A stretch of 64,000 bases of DNA, taken from contig CM053265.1 in the NCBI GenBank assembly GCA_028583415.1, positions 28,551,815-28,615,814 of the forward strand. The letters run 5' to 3'. This stretch comes from Protea cynaroides (taxonomy: Eukaryota; Streptophyta; Magnoliopsida; Proteales; Proteaceae). A program made the translations under genes and the position numbers. Positions 1 through 10,045 of the stretch are shown piece after piece; within the stretch, counting starts at the first letter, position 1, and every line of letters starts with the position of its first letter. The notes under the pieces were generated by a model. That model saw only the letters and a list, made by a program, of their open reading frames with translations. It searched no databases and was not told where the DNA came from.

Positions 1-21
1 TCATTTTGGAGGGTTTTCCTC

Positions 22-29
22 TATAAATA
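22..29 (+). promoter_or_regulatory. TATA box of element A 5' LTR
   Basis: TATAAATA stands in the context CTCTATAAATAGGA. The same box occurs at the matching point of the D 3' and F LTRs, followed by an ACTCCTTTTAGAACCCTAA leader. Transcription probably starts some 25-35 bases downstream. Confidence 0.7.
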
Positions 30-183
30 GGATGTCCCTTAGCCTCTTTCACTCCTTTTAGAACCCTAATTCAAAATGAGAGAAACAGAAAGAGAAGGAA
101 AAGAAGAAGAGAAGGAAAATTGAAGAAATGACTAAGGAAGAGGAGGAATATCAAAGAAACCTCTAAATCACAGCCAACCTCAG

Positions 184-1499
184 GTATGAACCTAATTCCC
201 TTCATAAAGTAAGAGCCTAGAAATAGATTATGAGGAAGTTAGGATTAAGAGAAACCCAAATCATCCATCCATAGACAAGTTCCAAAGGAATCCATGGAAG
301 TAATCATCATAGGCAATGGAAAGTGTGTAAAAATCATAGTTATGAACCATAGAACAATCTTTGAATATACCTACAAGACCACATGATTGATCACATGCCC
401 TCGAAAATTCCCAGGGAGGGTGTGGTCGCACATGGGGTCGATTGGTATCCGACCCCACGTCCGACCCTACACCCTAGGGTCACAAAAAACTACTACCCTA
501 GGTGCTACCCTACCTGCGACCCTACGATTTCAGCTAGTTTAAATTTGTTGGAATTAATTATAATTGAAATCTATCAACTTGTTAGGCCTTTCTACTGATT
601 TAAAGGTGATTCATAAAGCTTGAACGAGGATCTATACTCAATCAAGGTGAGGGAACAAGACCTAAATTAATTGGCTAATAATAAACTATTTTCGTTTATT
701 GAGTCCAATACCATGTATGATTCTATGATTGTATGATTGTAATGTGCATATCACATGTTATCCACTATTCCAGTTATCACTGTTTATGCATATTTAATTT
801 CATTTATTATAAAATGATGATGATGATGATGATGCTAGGAATAGGCATGTGAATGTATGTGTGTGGTTAGTGTGCTTGATGCGAGTGGAGCCTCAAGGGG
901 AGGACGTGAAACTTTGGTTCATCCTGGTCACCAGACTCTAGCTCTATCTCTACTCAAGTCTTGTCCACTAGCATCATCGTATCGCCATTCCCTTAGCAGA
1001 ACTATTACATCGTAGGGCTTGAGTGGAGGTGGTCTCGGACCGTGTAGTCTCTGACTCTGCCGAGGGGCCTTAGCTCTATCTCTACGGATGTATTGAGGGA
1101 TGCTGGGGTGCGGCCTTGGATACACTTTTTGACATTAGGATTGGTTAGTTGCGAGCCTAGTTTGCAAGCCCTCGTCAACAAGGGCTTAAGTGTTAGTATG
1201 GGTAGAGCATCAGGGGAAGTAAGATGCGGTGCGGTCCTAAGCACTTTAGCCCTATCTCTATTCCATTGTGGGTGCATGTGGGGGCGGCAATGGTGTTTGA
1301 TCCGTTGGGCGTTTCCACACTTTCATGTATAGAGGTGCGGCGGCCACCTATCCTTTCTGTAACACATTGTAAACTTATGAACCAGACCAAAGATATGAAT
1401 TGAATGCATGCATATGTTTGTTGCATTGTTTTGTTTGCTCACTGAGCCGTGATGTGTGCTCACCCTTTCGACGTCGAATGTTTTTAGTTGATGATGCAG
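184..1499 (+). other. Putative intron inside the A 5' LTR
   Basis: It is bounded by CAG/GTATGAA (donor after 183) and GATGATGCAG/GT (acceptor before 1500). Both sites recur at the same relative places in most Tekay LTRs here. Splicing is inferred from sequence only. Confidence 0.45.
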
Positions 1500-1657
1500 G
1501 TACAACCATAAAAGATTATATAAATCCTCCGATGTATGGACACGCGACTGCAATGGACAGTGAAGTTGTGATGGAGTCACATGAAGTTGTGTTGAAGTTG
1601 TCATGCGAGTGCAACTCTTGTGTTTTCGATTTTATTCAATTTATACAGACGATGTAA
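1500..1657 (+). other. Short LTR-encoded ORF, CxCxxC type
   Basis: An open frame follows the acceptor-like site: DYIN, a tyrosine-glycine pair, AMD, then CECNSCVFD. The same frame and ending occur in the B, A 3' and F LTRs, with many third-position changes. This copy has a short in-frame insertion before CECNSC and reads past the usual stop. No function is known to me. Confidence 0.35.
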
Positions 1658-1907
1658 TTGACTAAATATTTTATTTTATGTCTTAGTATCTTTTGGAGAT
1701 AATTGAATACTTAATTTATGTTATCATCTTTAGAATCTCAGTTCATTTATATAAGACTTCTGCTATTGTTTATTTACCCTGATTATGGTTATAGATGTGT
1801 ATGGTTTAAGCAAATGGACACAGCCTATTCGAGTCCTGGTTGAACCGTTGGTTAATTAGCGGTTCATCACACCATTCTGAATAGTGTGGAATTGGGGTGT
1901 GACAACT

Positions 1908-1919
1908 TGGTATCAGAGC
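1908..1919 (+). promoter_or_regulatory. Primer-binding site of element A (tRNA-iMet)
   Basis: TGGTATCAGAGC begins three bases after the LTR end. It complements the 3' end of plant initiator Met-tRNA, the usual Tekay minus-strand primer. Confidence 0.93.
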
Positions 1920-2195
1920 TCTCAGGCCCTGTCTATTAAACCAGTATATTTCCACAAAAGTTTGTGAACTAAGTTAGGATAAAATTTAAAAGCTTTAATA
2001 AGAACACACTGTAAGCACCTGTGTTGTTTGAGACAAAAATTAAGAAATGGAATAATGCATATATAAAAAGGAGAAACAAATTTTATATACATCAAATAAA
2101 CAAAAAAGCACGTTTATATATATCCAAAGTAGAGTACAGTCCACAACCCGGACAGTTACTCTGTAGTACAAAGAAAAATATAAAGAAAATATACG
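1920..2195 (+). other. Leader of element A between primer site and antisense ORF
   Basis: This AT-rich non-coding stretch is shared with element B (4709-4949), including 'agagtacagtccacaacccgg'. The sharing suggests a cis-acting role such as packaging, which is not shown. Confidence 0.5.
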
Positions 2196-2386
2196 TCATA
2201 GAGATGGAGGTGATGGAGGAGGAGGTGCCTCACGATCTCTGTCATAGTCCTCAGCATACACACTAGTGAACCAGGCTACCTGAGTCTGGATCGTCTGGAG
2301 ACTAGCTGTTCACTCGGCCATCCGCTGATCCGACGCATGTTGAGCATCTAGAAGCTAGCCCACTCTCCCATCAGTCGCGTGCTGAG
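2196..2386 (-). pseudogene. C-terminal end of A's antisense ORF, cut off by element B
   Basis: The minus strand encodes a tail with TQVAWFTSVYAEDYDRDRE, a proline-serine run and a TGA stop at 2196-2198. It matches the C-terminus of B's antisense ORF. In-frame stops occur in the repeats before it. The rest of this ORF is at 33350-34518, on the far side of B, so the two pieces were contiguous before B landed. Confidence 0.75.
2382..2386. repeat. Left target-site duplication of element B (CTGAG)
   Basis: CTGAG just before B's TGTAAGACCC is repeated at 33350-33354 just after B's TGTGACA. The exact match fixes both ends of B. Confidence 0.92.
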
Positions 2387-2522
2387 TGTAAGACCCGTGT
2401 CAATCTAACCCGGTTTTACCACCTTGAACCAGGTTTACCCATCATGGTCGAGTCAAATGGACCAAGGGCGTGAAGGAGATCGAGATCCCAGGTATCAAAC
2501 CGACCCAAAAACACTTAAAATA

Positions 2523-2660
2523 GGGGAAGGGTCGCATACCCAGCTAAGTAGGGTCGGACCTCCCAAAACAGAAAGTCAGACCCTCGGTTTTGGAGGGAGG
2601 GTCGGACAGCTTAAGACCCTAGGGTCGACGGGATCATCGACCCTCCCATCGACCCTCGGT
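2523..2660. promoter_or_regulatory. CGACCCT/AGGGTCG cluster upstream of the B promoter
   Basis: Four AGGGTCG and two CGACCCT copies lie within about 140 bases, on both strands, just upstream of the TATA-like box. The same kind of cluster recurs in other Tekay LTRs and beside the antisense ORF. The density suggests protein-binding sites; nothing shows which protein. Confidence 0.5.
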
Positions 2661-2752
2661 TCCTGCCGAATATAGAAATTAGGAAATTTCTATATTTTTC
2701 AAATGGGATTCTTTCCAAATCTTAATGGGACTTATTTAGGATGTTCCTAGTC

Positions 2753-2760
2753 TATTTAAA
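2753..2760 (+). promoter_or_regulatory. TATA-like box of B 5' LTR
   Basis: TATTTAAA lies where A, D and F have TATAAATA, and is followed by the same GGACGTCCCTAAG leader start. Confidence 0.6.
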
Positions 2761-2904
2761 GGACGTCCCTAAGCTACTTTCACTCCTTTCACAACCTTAA
2801 TTGAATTGAGAGAAAGAGAGGAGAAGGAAAAGAGGAAGAAAAGAGGCAAGGAAGAGAACCTAGCAAAAAGGAGAAGAGTTACAGAGGAAGATTAATCTTC
2901 TCAG

Positions 2905-4283
2905 GTATGGATACTAATTCCATGAGTTTCTACAGACCTTAGGATAGTTATTGGAGAGAGAGTGATCTCGGAGAAACCCAAACCATCCATCCATGGTTAG
3001 GTTTTCATGGAAAACCCTAGGAGAATGCATGAAAGGCATCTAGGAGGATGATTCATGGTTTCAGACCATGGAATGAATGTTTAATGGAATGTGGGAACAA
3101 ACCATAGGACCCCAAACACGAAGAATGGATTAAAAAGTGGAAATTGGACCAGAGTGCACCAAGTGTCGCACCCAGGGTCGATGACCATCCGACCCTAGGT
3201 GTTTCTGACCATCGACCCTCAGCATTCTAGAAGCCCAGAAAGAAGGGAGGGTCGATAGACCCATCGACCCTAGCATCGACCCTAGCATCGACCCTCAGTT
3301 GACAGAATGGTTTTAATTCCAAATAAATTCTAATTAAATTCTATCGATTTTGTTAGGTCTTGTAGCAATATAATAACATTGTAAAGGTGAATTTAAAGCT
3401 TGGAAAAGTGTCTTATAGCAAGCTAAGGTGAGGAACCTTAACCCCAAACTAAATTGGTTAATAATAAACTGTTTTCTATTTCTTGAGTCCTATGCTATGT
3501 TTGATTCTATGCGAATATGTTTGTAATGTGCATACAGCATGCCATCCAATATTTCTATTACTTGTTCATGCATATTTACTTTATTGTTTATAACATGATG
3601 ATGATGATGATAGGAATAGGTATGTGCTTGTATGTGTGTGGTTGATGTGCTTGATGCGAGCGAGTATCTGGGGAGGTGTGATGAGAACATCAATAAACGT
3701 TAACCTTTGGCGGGTCTCAGCACTTTAGCTCTATCTCTAACTCAAGTCTTGTGCATTGGCATCGTCATATCGCCATTACTTTAGCAGAACTATCATGTCG
3801 TAGGGTATCAGGGGAGGTGGTCTCGGTCCTTGTAGTCTCTGACTCTACCGGGGGACCTTAGCTCTATCTCTATGGGCATTCTGAGGGATGCTGGGGTGAG
3901 GCCTTGGATACACTGTTTGGCATTAGGATTGGTTAGTTGCGAGCCCAGTTTGCAGCCCTCGCTAATAGGGGCTTACGTGTTGGTATGGCACTATATAGCA
4001 ATAAATGTAACCTTTGTTATATAATCTTCATGATTGGGTGCATGTGAGTTGACGATAAACGTGATCTTCGAGTAACATCACACACTTGTGTATAGAGGCG
4101 GAGTCAATAAACGCGACCATTGGCTACCTCAACCTTTCTATAGCATACTGCAAACTTTAAACCGGACCAAAGATATAAATTGATTTTTTGCATGCATATG
4201 TATTGTTGCATTGTTTTGGCTACTCACTGAGCCGTGTTGTGTGCTCACCCCTCAACGTCGAATATTTTTAGTAGATGATGCAG
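2905..4283 (+). other. Putative intron inside the B 5' LTR
   Basis: The donor-like site is CTCAG/GTATGG and the acceptor-like site GATGATGCAG/GT. A second CGACCCT cluster at 3170-3300 lies inside it. Confidence 0.45.
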
Positions 4284-4405
4284 GTTATACCATCGAAGAC
4301 TACATGAATGCGTCTGCATACGGGAACGTGGTGGCTATGGAAGTTGAAGCTGAAGTGGATACACACGACTCCTCTTGCGAGTGCAACTCGTGTGTATTTG
4401 AATAG
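4284..4405 (+). other. Short LTR ORF, CxCxxC type (B 5' LTR)
   Basis: After the acceptor-like site the frame reads TIEDYMNASAYG, then CECNSCVFE and a TAG stop. It is collinear with the copies in the A 3', B 3' and F LTRs. Confidence 0.35.
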
Positions 4406-4696
4406 ATATTTTATAGGTTTCTTTAATTGGATTTTATTCAGACATGTATTTGATATTTAATATTTATGTCTCTGTTGAATACAGAATAATTTGCTATTAA
4501 ATTATTAATATCATTTAGTTTCTCAGTTCATTTTATTATAAGACTTCCGCTATTGTGTATTTACTCTGATTATGACATGGATGTATGGAGGTTCAGATAA
4601 CGCGGGGATAGCCTATTTGAGATCCTGATTGAACCGTTGGTTTATTAGCGGTTCATCACACCATTCTGGTTAGACCAAAATTGGGGTGTGACAACT

Positions 4697-4708
4697 TGGT
4701 ATCAGAGC
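4697..4708 (+). promoter_or_regulatory. Primer-binding site of element B (tRNA-iMet)
   Basis: TGGTATCAGAGC starts three bases after the LTR end, as in A and D. Confidence 0.93.
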
Positions 4709-4949
4709 ATCTCAGGCCTTGTCCGCTGGACTAGCATGCATTCAACACAAGTGTGAACTGGGATAGGATAAAAATAAAAATAGTAATATTAACACATTGT
4801 AAGCACCAGTGATGTTTGAGACAAAGTCTAAAAGAGAAACAAGTTTACATAACAATGAGAGCGAAACAAAACATATATATATAACGAAAGCAGAGTACAG
4901 TCCACAACCCGGACAATTACTCTGTAGTACTAGAAAAATAAAGTACAAA

Positions 4950-6260
4950 TCAAGAAGCTGGAGGCGAAGGAGGAGGCGGGGCCTCACGATCTCTATCATA
5001 GTCCTCAGCATAGACCTTAGTCAACCAGGCCACCTGGGTCTGGGTCGTCTGGAGACTAGCTGTGAGACCGGCTATCCTCTTATCAGTCGCACGCTGCACC
5101 TCTAGGAGCTCCCCCATCCGTACGCCTGATGCGTGTTGAGCAGCCAACAACTCATCCATCCTCAGATCAGATCTGCGCTGAGCATCCCTGATCTCCTGCA
5201 GCATCTCCATCATGGCTGAAGGTGGAAGTGAAGGATCAGCCGAATGGGAAGGACCAGCCTCAGGTGCAGGAGCCACCGCAGAAGAGGCACCAACTCCAGC
5301 CGTATGTGTGGGTGATGGCGGTGGTATCGAGTCGACGTCCATATACATACGATCGTCATCGTCGACCGGATCCCCACGAGCTCTAGCAGCAGCAGCAGCA
5401 GCTTTAGCATCAGCCATCTCGACCCGAGTGTGAGGGGAGCACCATCGCGTTCCTCTCCTCATCACTAACCTCGGCATCTCGCAGCCCCATCTTGCGGATA
5501 GCCTCCCAATCTAGAGGCGACGAGAAGGTCTTCTCCCCGGGTCTTCTCATCTACCGGATCCACCCCCGCACGGGTCGAGTAGCACTTGTAATCATGCGTC
5601 CATAGGGTAGATTACCCCTATGACCGGACAATGTGGCACTAATCATCATCCACATGATGATGTAAGGAAGGCGAGACCGGGCCGGGCGAGTGCGGATGTT
5701 GCAGATCAAAAACTCGGGTCAGCTTGAGACACCCTCTCATAGTGCCCACTCGTGGGATCAGATTATGCTTTGGATAATCTTGCGAAAGACCCGTGGAGTT
5801 GGATGCAAGTAGCAAGCTCTCATCCGCCATCGATCGGGACGGAGCAATTGGTTGTCGATCTCCGCCCTCATCTCCATCTCAACAAACCGTGGCTCTCCGG
5901 CAGACAAGTACACCATAGGGTCATCATAGGGAATGCCCAACAGATCGGCCAGCTGCCGATAATCAAAGGAAATGTGCACCCCCTTGACATAACTGGTGAT
6001 GCGCAACTCCTGACCGTGCTCAACATCATTGTAATTCCCCACCACCTGGAGATTACAATGGTGCACGCGTCGTATGTGATGACAGGGAGCCACCCCATAT
6101 CACCAAAAGCTCCCTCTACATTGAACAAGGCTAGCTCAACCAAGTTCACCATGCGACCCCCTTCAACCTTCTTACGGGCATAGTCAGCATACTGTGCCTC
6201 GGCTTCATTCGAAGTGAAGCGAATCGGATCACGCACCCTGGGTACTTTGGTACGGGCCAT
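4950..6260 (-). pseudogene. Antisense ORF of element B
   Basis: The ATG is at 6258-6260 on the minus strand (MARTKVPR), 132 bases from the C insertion. An N-terminal block with KKVEGGR and VEGAFGDMGWLPVITYD is followed, after a frameshift near 6100, by a second block with ITSYVKGV, FDYRQLADLLGI and EMEMRAEI. Further breaks lie near 5760. The C-terminal part (5477-4950) is acidic and proline-rich (MYMDVDSIPPPSP), then has a repeated, probably coiled-coil stretch (DLRMDELL, VRMGELLEVQRATDKR) and ends in PPPPSPPAS. It resembles sequences annotated as 'putative plant transposon protein' (a resemblance recalled, not searched). Element A encodes the same protein, so it belongs to the element. Function unknown. 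Confidence 0.7.
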
Positions 6261-6387
6261 AGTATCTGCAAAATAAGAAAGAGAAAAGAAACAAGGAGTT
6301 AGTAGGATAAAAATCCAAAATTTATTTAATAATGACGTAAGTTGGCCAGAAAACCTCAAATTCTCACCATACAAGTGGGTATGAGAA

Positions 6388-6392
6388 CTTAC
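6388..6392. repeat. Left target-site duplication of element C (CTTAC)
   Basis: CTTAC before C is repeated at 25429-25433. At the matching place element A has a minus-strand TATA-like box, so C landed in the presumed promoter of B's antisense ORF. Confidence 0.9.
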
Positions 6393-6714
6393 TGTAAGCA
6401 CCCCATTTTTGCCACCCTCGGCATAAATGAACCAATATGGCAGGTTTCTGACCTTTAACCCAAAGATTTGTGATTCTCCACTAATCCCCACAGCAGGGTC
6501 ATGGGCTATTATCTGCATAGATGCATAGGTCATAGAATTATCTTCGAAACGAGACCAGAATTGTTCAATTCTGATATCAAATGAGGAAGATACGACCATT
6601 TTAGTCGGATGATACATATAGGGGAGGTTTCTGAAATTATTATAAATAATAATCCCAGGGGCCTTCATGCAAATTATCCTAAGTTGGATTGTTTGAATTT
6701 CAAATCATCATATT

Positions 6715-7110
6715 TTGATCATCCGACATCGGATTCAGATGATTCCAAGACCATTATTCTTCATTCATGATGTTCTACAAAGTGGACGTAAAAAATCCCG
6801 GGTAGAAGTCACCAGTGGGTCCCATGCAAGCTTTCATGCAAAATTATCGTTAGAACTTCAAAGCTTCATATCTTTTTCGTTCTACATCGGATTCAGATGA
6901 TTCCAAGGCCACTATTCTTCATTCATGATGTTCTACAAAGTGGATGTAAAGGATTTCAGACAGAAGTCTCCGAAGAGTCTCATGCGAAATGGTTAGCCAA
7001 ATTATCGATAATTGGCCCGCTTAAACTTCAAAAATCATAGGTTGGCAATTTTATTTCCAAATGAGTTGATTCAAGCTCCAATATTCTTCATTTTTAATGT
7101 TCCACAAAGT
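6715..7110 (+). repeat. Three degenerate ~165-base repeats in the C 5' LTR
   Basis: Each copy carries a core like ATTCTTCATTCATGATGTTC followed by CAAAGTGGA, near 6755, 6915 and 7085. Copies one and two are close, the third diverged. They lie far upstream of the TATA box, where enhancers are usual. Related sequence occurs reversed in G near 60430-60700. Confidence 0.7.
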
Positions 7111-7289
7111 GGACACAAAAAATATAGAATAAAGGCTATCGGAAAATTCTGTATAAAATGACAGTGGAAATGGCCCATGAAATGACAGAGAGTGAAAACC
7201 CAGTTAATTTCAGTCAATCCAGTCAATTCAGCTCAACCCAAGTTAGTTTTGGCCCAACCCAGTCAATCCGGATCAATTCATGGTGGCTT

Positions 7290-7403
7290 ATATGCAAGTA
7301 TTTCTTTTATATATTATTATATAATGTATAATATATTGTAATATATCATATAATATATACATATATCATATATGTATATTATATTATATATATCAATATA
7401 TTG

Positions 7404-7487
<84 letters not shown>

Positions 7488-7490
7488 TAT
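7290..7490. repeat. TA microsatellite in the C 5' LTR
   Basis: AT-rich DNA leads into an almost pure (TA)n tract of about 80 bases (7404-7483). The 3' LTR has a shorter version at 21230-21292. Confidence 0.9.
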
Positions 7491-7499
7491 ATGAATCCA

Positions 7500-8380
7500 A
7501 AGATAGAGGAAACAAAGAATAAAGTGAGAGAGAGGGAAATTTAAGGAGAATTCAAAAGATTTTGTTTCGAGAAAAGGAAAGAAAAGAGAGAAAAAAAATC
7601 TTTTGGATTCAAAAGATTTTTGTTAGGGCATATAATCCAAAAGAAAAAAAAAGAATCCAAAGATGGGAAGGGAAGAGACATCCAAGGTGGAGAGAGAAAA
7701 AAAACGAAATAGAAAAGGGAGAATCCAAAAGATTTTATTTTGAGAAAAGGAAAGAAAAGAAAAAAAAATCTTTTGGATTCAAAATTTTTTGTTAAGGCAT
7801 ATAATCCAAAAGAAAAAAAAAGAGAAAGGAATCCAAAGTGAGGAAGGGACGTCCAAGAGGAGAGAAAAAAGAAATCCAAAAAGATCTTGGTTTTGAGAAA
7901 AAGGAAAGAAAAGAGAGAAGGAAAGAGGAGGAGAGGATTTTCTAGAAGAGGGAGAGATAGAGAACGTGTGGAATGGAGAAGGAGAAGAGAAAAAGGAAGG
8001 AAAAGAAGAAAGGAAAGAAGAAAAAGGAAGGAAAAAGATTTTTCTAGAAAAAAGAAGAAAGGGAAGAAGGATCTTCTAGAAAAGGAGAGAAAAATTATAA
8101 ATAGGCAAGAGAAGAGAGATGAGGGATTTTTTTTCCAAACCATAGAGAGAGGAGAACGTGGGTAAGGGAGAGAAAAACATGAGTGAGAGAGAGAAAAGAA
8201 AAAAAATCGAAAGAAAAGAGAAGAAGAAGAAAATAGAGAAAGAGAGAAGGAGAGAGAGAGAAAGAGAGAGAAAGAGGTGTTAAGAAGGGAAGATCTAGAG
8301 GAAAAGGAGGGAGGATCAGAGAGGCAGCAAAGAGGATGATGAGAAGATGCAAAGGAGAGAAGGAGAGAGAAGAAGCCTGA
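7500..8380. repeat. Polypurine low-complexity block in the C 5' LTR
   Basis: About 880 bases of almost pure G and A, with recurring AATCCAAAAG and AAGATTTT. The long minus-strand ORFs here (rich in F, S and L) are products of composition and not genes. Such a tract could form triplex or H-DNA, which is an inference. Confidence 0.85.
8096..8103 (+). promoter_or_regulatory. TATA box of C 5' LTR
   Basis: TATAAATA in the context AAATTATAAATAGGC, inside the polypurine block. The 3' LTR keeps it at 21899-21906. Confidence 0.65.
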
Positions 8381-8387
8381 GGTAAGA
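8379..8387 (+). promoter_or_regulatory. Splice-donor-like site downstream of the C TATA box
   Basis: GAG/GTAAGA fits the plant donor consensus and lies about 280 bases after the TATA box, ending the polypurine leader. The 3' LTR keeps it at 22185. I could not assign an acceptor. Confidence 0.4.
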
Positions 8388-8497
8388 ATCACTCATCGCT
8401 TTTGTCAGTTTATTTTTTCAAAGTCAAAGCATACTGCAAATGCATGTCTGAGATTGGTGTCTAGCATTAGGAAGATGCCTCTGTTTGCATTAGGTTC

Positions 8498-8700
8498 CTT
8501 GAGACAAAATGTTGGCCTCTGAGTCCTCTTTCTGACCATATATTCAGATTTTATTTTCATGAGCTATATGATTTTATACTGATTTTATAGTACCACTGAC
8601 CAGAATCTGGAACAGATCTGACCAGTGTATTTACCTGTACTTGGGGAATGTTTTCGACCTGCCTATGGTCTTTTTCAGGATTAGATTCCTTGAGATAAAA
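8498..8700 (+). repeat. 190-base unit, one full copy in the C 5' LTR
   Basis: CCTTGAGACAAAATGTTGG at 8498 recurs, slightly changed, at 8688, bounding one unit. The 3' LTR has three such units, which largely explains its greater length. Confidence 0.8.
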
Positions 8701-8924
8701 TGTTGGCCTCTGAGTCCTCTTTCCGATGATATCTTTTAAGAATTTTTTGAGTAAGTACAGTGCCCTATGTGCCCATTTTGGTCCAGCCTGACAAAGCTGT
8801 CATCTTGCTGCGTGTTCCATCATGTTTTGATTGATTCTCATATGCTTTGGTTGTTTCTCACATGCCATATTTGATGCTATATTTGTTCACATGCTATTTT
8901 CGGATGCTCGTATGCATACACTAC

Positions 8925-9032
8925 TATAATTGGAATGGTCATACTGCCATAATTGAAATGGTCACACTGCCATAATTGGAATAATCTCACTGCCATAATT
9001 GGAATAATCACATTGCCATGATTGGAATGATA
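8925..9032 (+). repeat. Five ~27-base repeats in the C 5' LTR
   Basis: The core CTGCCATAATTGGAAT, with small changes, repeats about every 27 bases. The 3' LTR copy is at 23104-23215. Confidence 0.8.
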
Positions 9033-9100
9033 CACATGTTTATTGCCATATTTGTTTGCTACACTTTCTCACATGCTATATTAAATGCTTATTGTCACAA

Positions 9101-9590
9101 TTAGGGTAGAAAACCCTAAAAATGGAAATAAAATAATAATTATGGTAGAAAACCCTAAAATGGAAAGAAAGTAACATTTAGGGTAGAAAACCCTAAGATG
9201 GAAAGAAAATAATAATTAGGGTAGAAAACCCTAAAATGGAAAGAAAGTAACATTTAGGGGTAGAAAACCCTAAGATGGAAAGAAAATAATAATTAGGGTA
9301 GAAAACCCTAAAATGGAAAGAAAGTAACTGTTAGGGTAGAAAACCCTAAAAAATGGAAATAAAATAATAATTAGGGTAGAAAACCCTAAAATGGAAAGAA
9401 TGTAACAATTAGGGTAGAAAACCCTAAAAAATGAAAATAAAATGACAATTAGGGTAGAAAACCCTAAAATGGAAAGAATGTAACAATTAGGGTAGAAAAT
9501 CCTAAAAATAGAAATAAAATAATAATTAGGGTAGAAAACCCTAAAATGGAAAGAAAATAACAATTAAGGTAGAAAATAGCATACTAGATC
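9101..9590. repeat. Telo-box hairpin array in the C 5' LTR
   Basis: About thirteen units of 37-40 bases each carry TTAGGGT, AGAAA, ACCCTAA: a 7-base inverted repeat with a 5-base loop. The right arm reads AAACCCTAA, the plant telo-box, and the left arm often TTTAGGG or TTAGGG. Spacers alternate between TGGAAAGAAAGTAAC and GGAAATAAAATAATAAT. It is not a telomere tract because units are spaced and embedded in an LTR. Confidence 0.85.
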
Positions 9591-9940
9591 ATGCCATGTA
9601 GGCTCTTGCCTTATTTGCAATACATGCCATATTTGAAAGATTTTAAACAATCTTACTGTATGTGAATTTCTTGTCATAAATGTTTTATGTTCCATATTTA
9701 GATAGAATATTCTATTTTTTGGCAATAACTTATTTTATGCAACACCCTAGTTAAACTGCCATATATGCACACTTCTAAAAGACAATGTAGGTGTGGGGAC
9801 GGCATTTAGGCACCCACATTCTTGGGAAGGGCATAATGGGAATGATAAAATCTTAATAAAGAAAGAGAATTTCTTTGCCAAACCTTCCATAATTAGAATT
9901 CAGAATGAAATGGGTAATTTAGGACGATTTGCCCCTCGGC

Positions 9941-10040
9941 AAACCCTAAACCTAGAATAGGTTCTAAACCCTAAACCTAGAATAGGTTCTAAATCCTAAA
10001 CCTAGAATAGGTTCTCAATCATTAACCTAGAACAGGTTAT
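9941..10040. repeat. Short hairpin repeats AACCTA...TAGGTT in the C 5' LTR
   Basis: Four units of about 27 bases each contain AACCTAGAATAGGTT, a perfect 6-base stem with a GAA loop; the last reads AACAGGTT. The 3' LTR copies are at 24125-24225. Confidence 0.75.
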
Positions 10041-10045
10041 CCAGG

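Larger units (their letters stand above)
1..1904 (+). repeat. 5' LTR of element A (left part missing)
   Basis: It aligns with A's 3' LTR at 50119-52341, so roughly the first 345 bases lie left of the window. It ends in TGTGACA followed by a tRNA-iMet primer site, which proves it is a 5' LTR. In order it holds a TATA box, a purine-rich leader, a splice-donor-like CAG/GTATGAA, short motif blocks (CGACCCT, ATG microsatellite near 815), a TGCAG/GT acceptor-like site and a short ORF with a CxCxxC motif. Confidence 0.9.
2387..4693 (+). repeat. 5' LTR of element B
   Basis: It starts TGTAAGACCC, ends TGTGACA, and pairs with 31042-33349. CGACCCT/AGGGTCG clusters flank the promoter at 2523-2660 and 3170-3300. 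An ATG microsatellite sits near 3595. Confidence 0.93.

Noticed and set aside
3490..3693. ORF with a histidine run
   Set aside because: It comes from the ATG microsatellite in B's LTR, read on the minus strand.
7541..8392. 283-codon minus-strand ORF (and 256-codon twin at 21425-22195)
   Set aside because: Almost only F, S, L, P: the complement of the polypurine block in C's LTRs. No domain and no codon structure; both copies are in LTRs.
9101..9590. Interstitial telomere tract
   Set aside because: Telo-boxes are spaced by about 30 bases, lie in both LTRs of C and form hairpins. A true telomere relic would be head-to-tail TTTAGGG.
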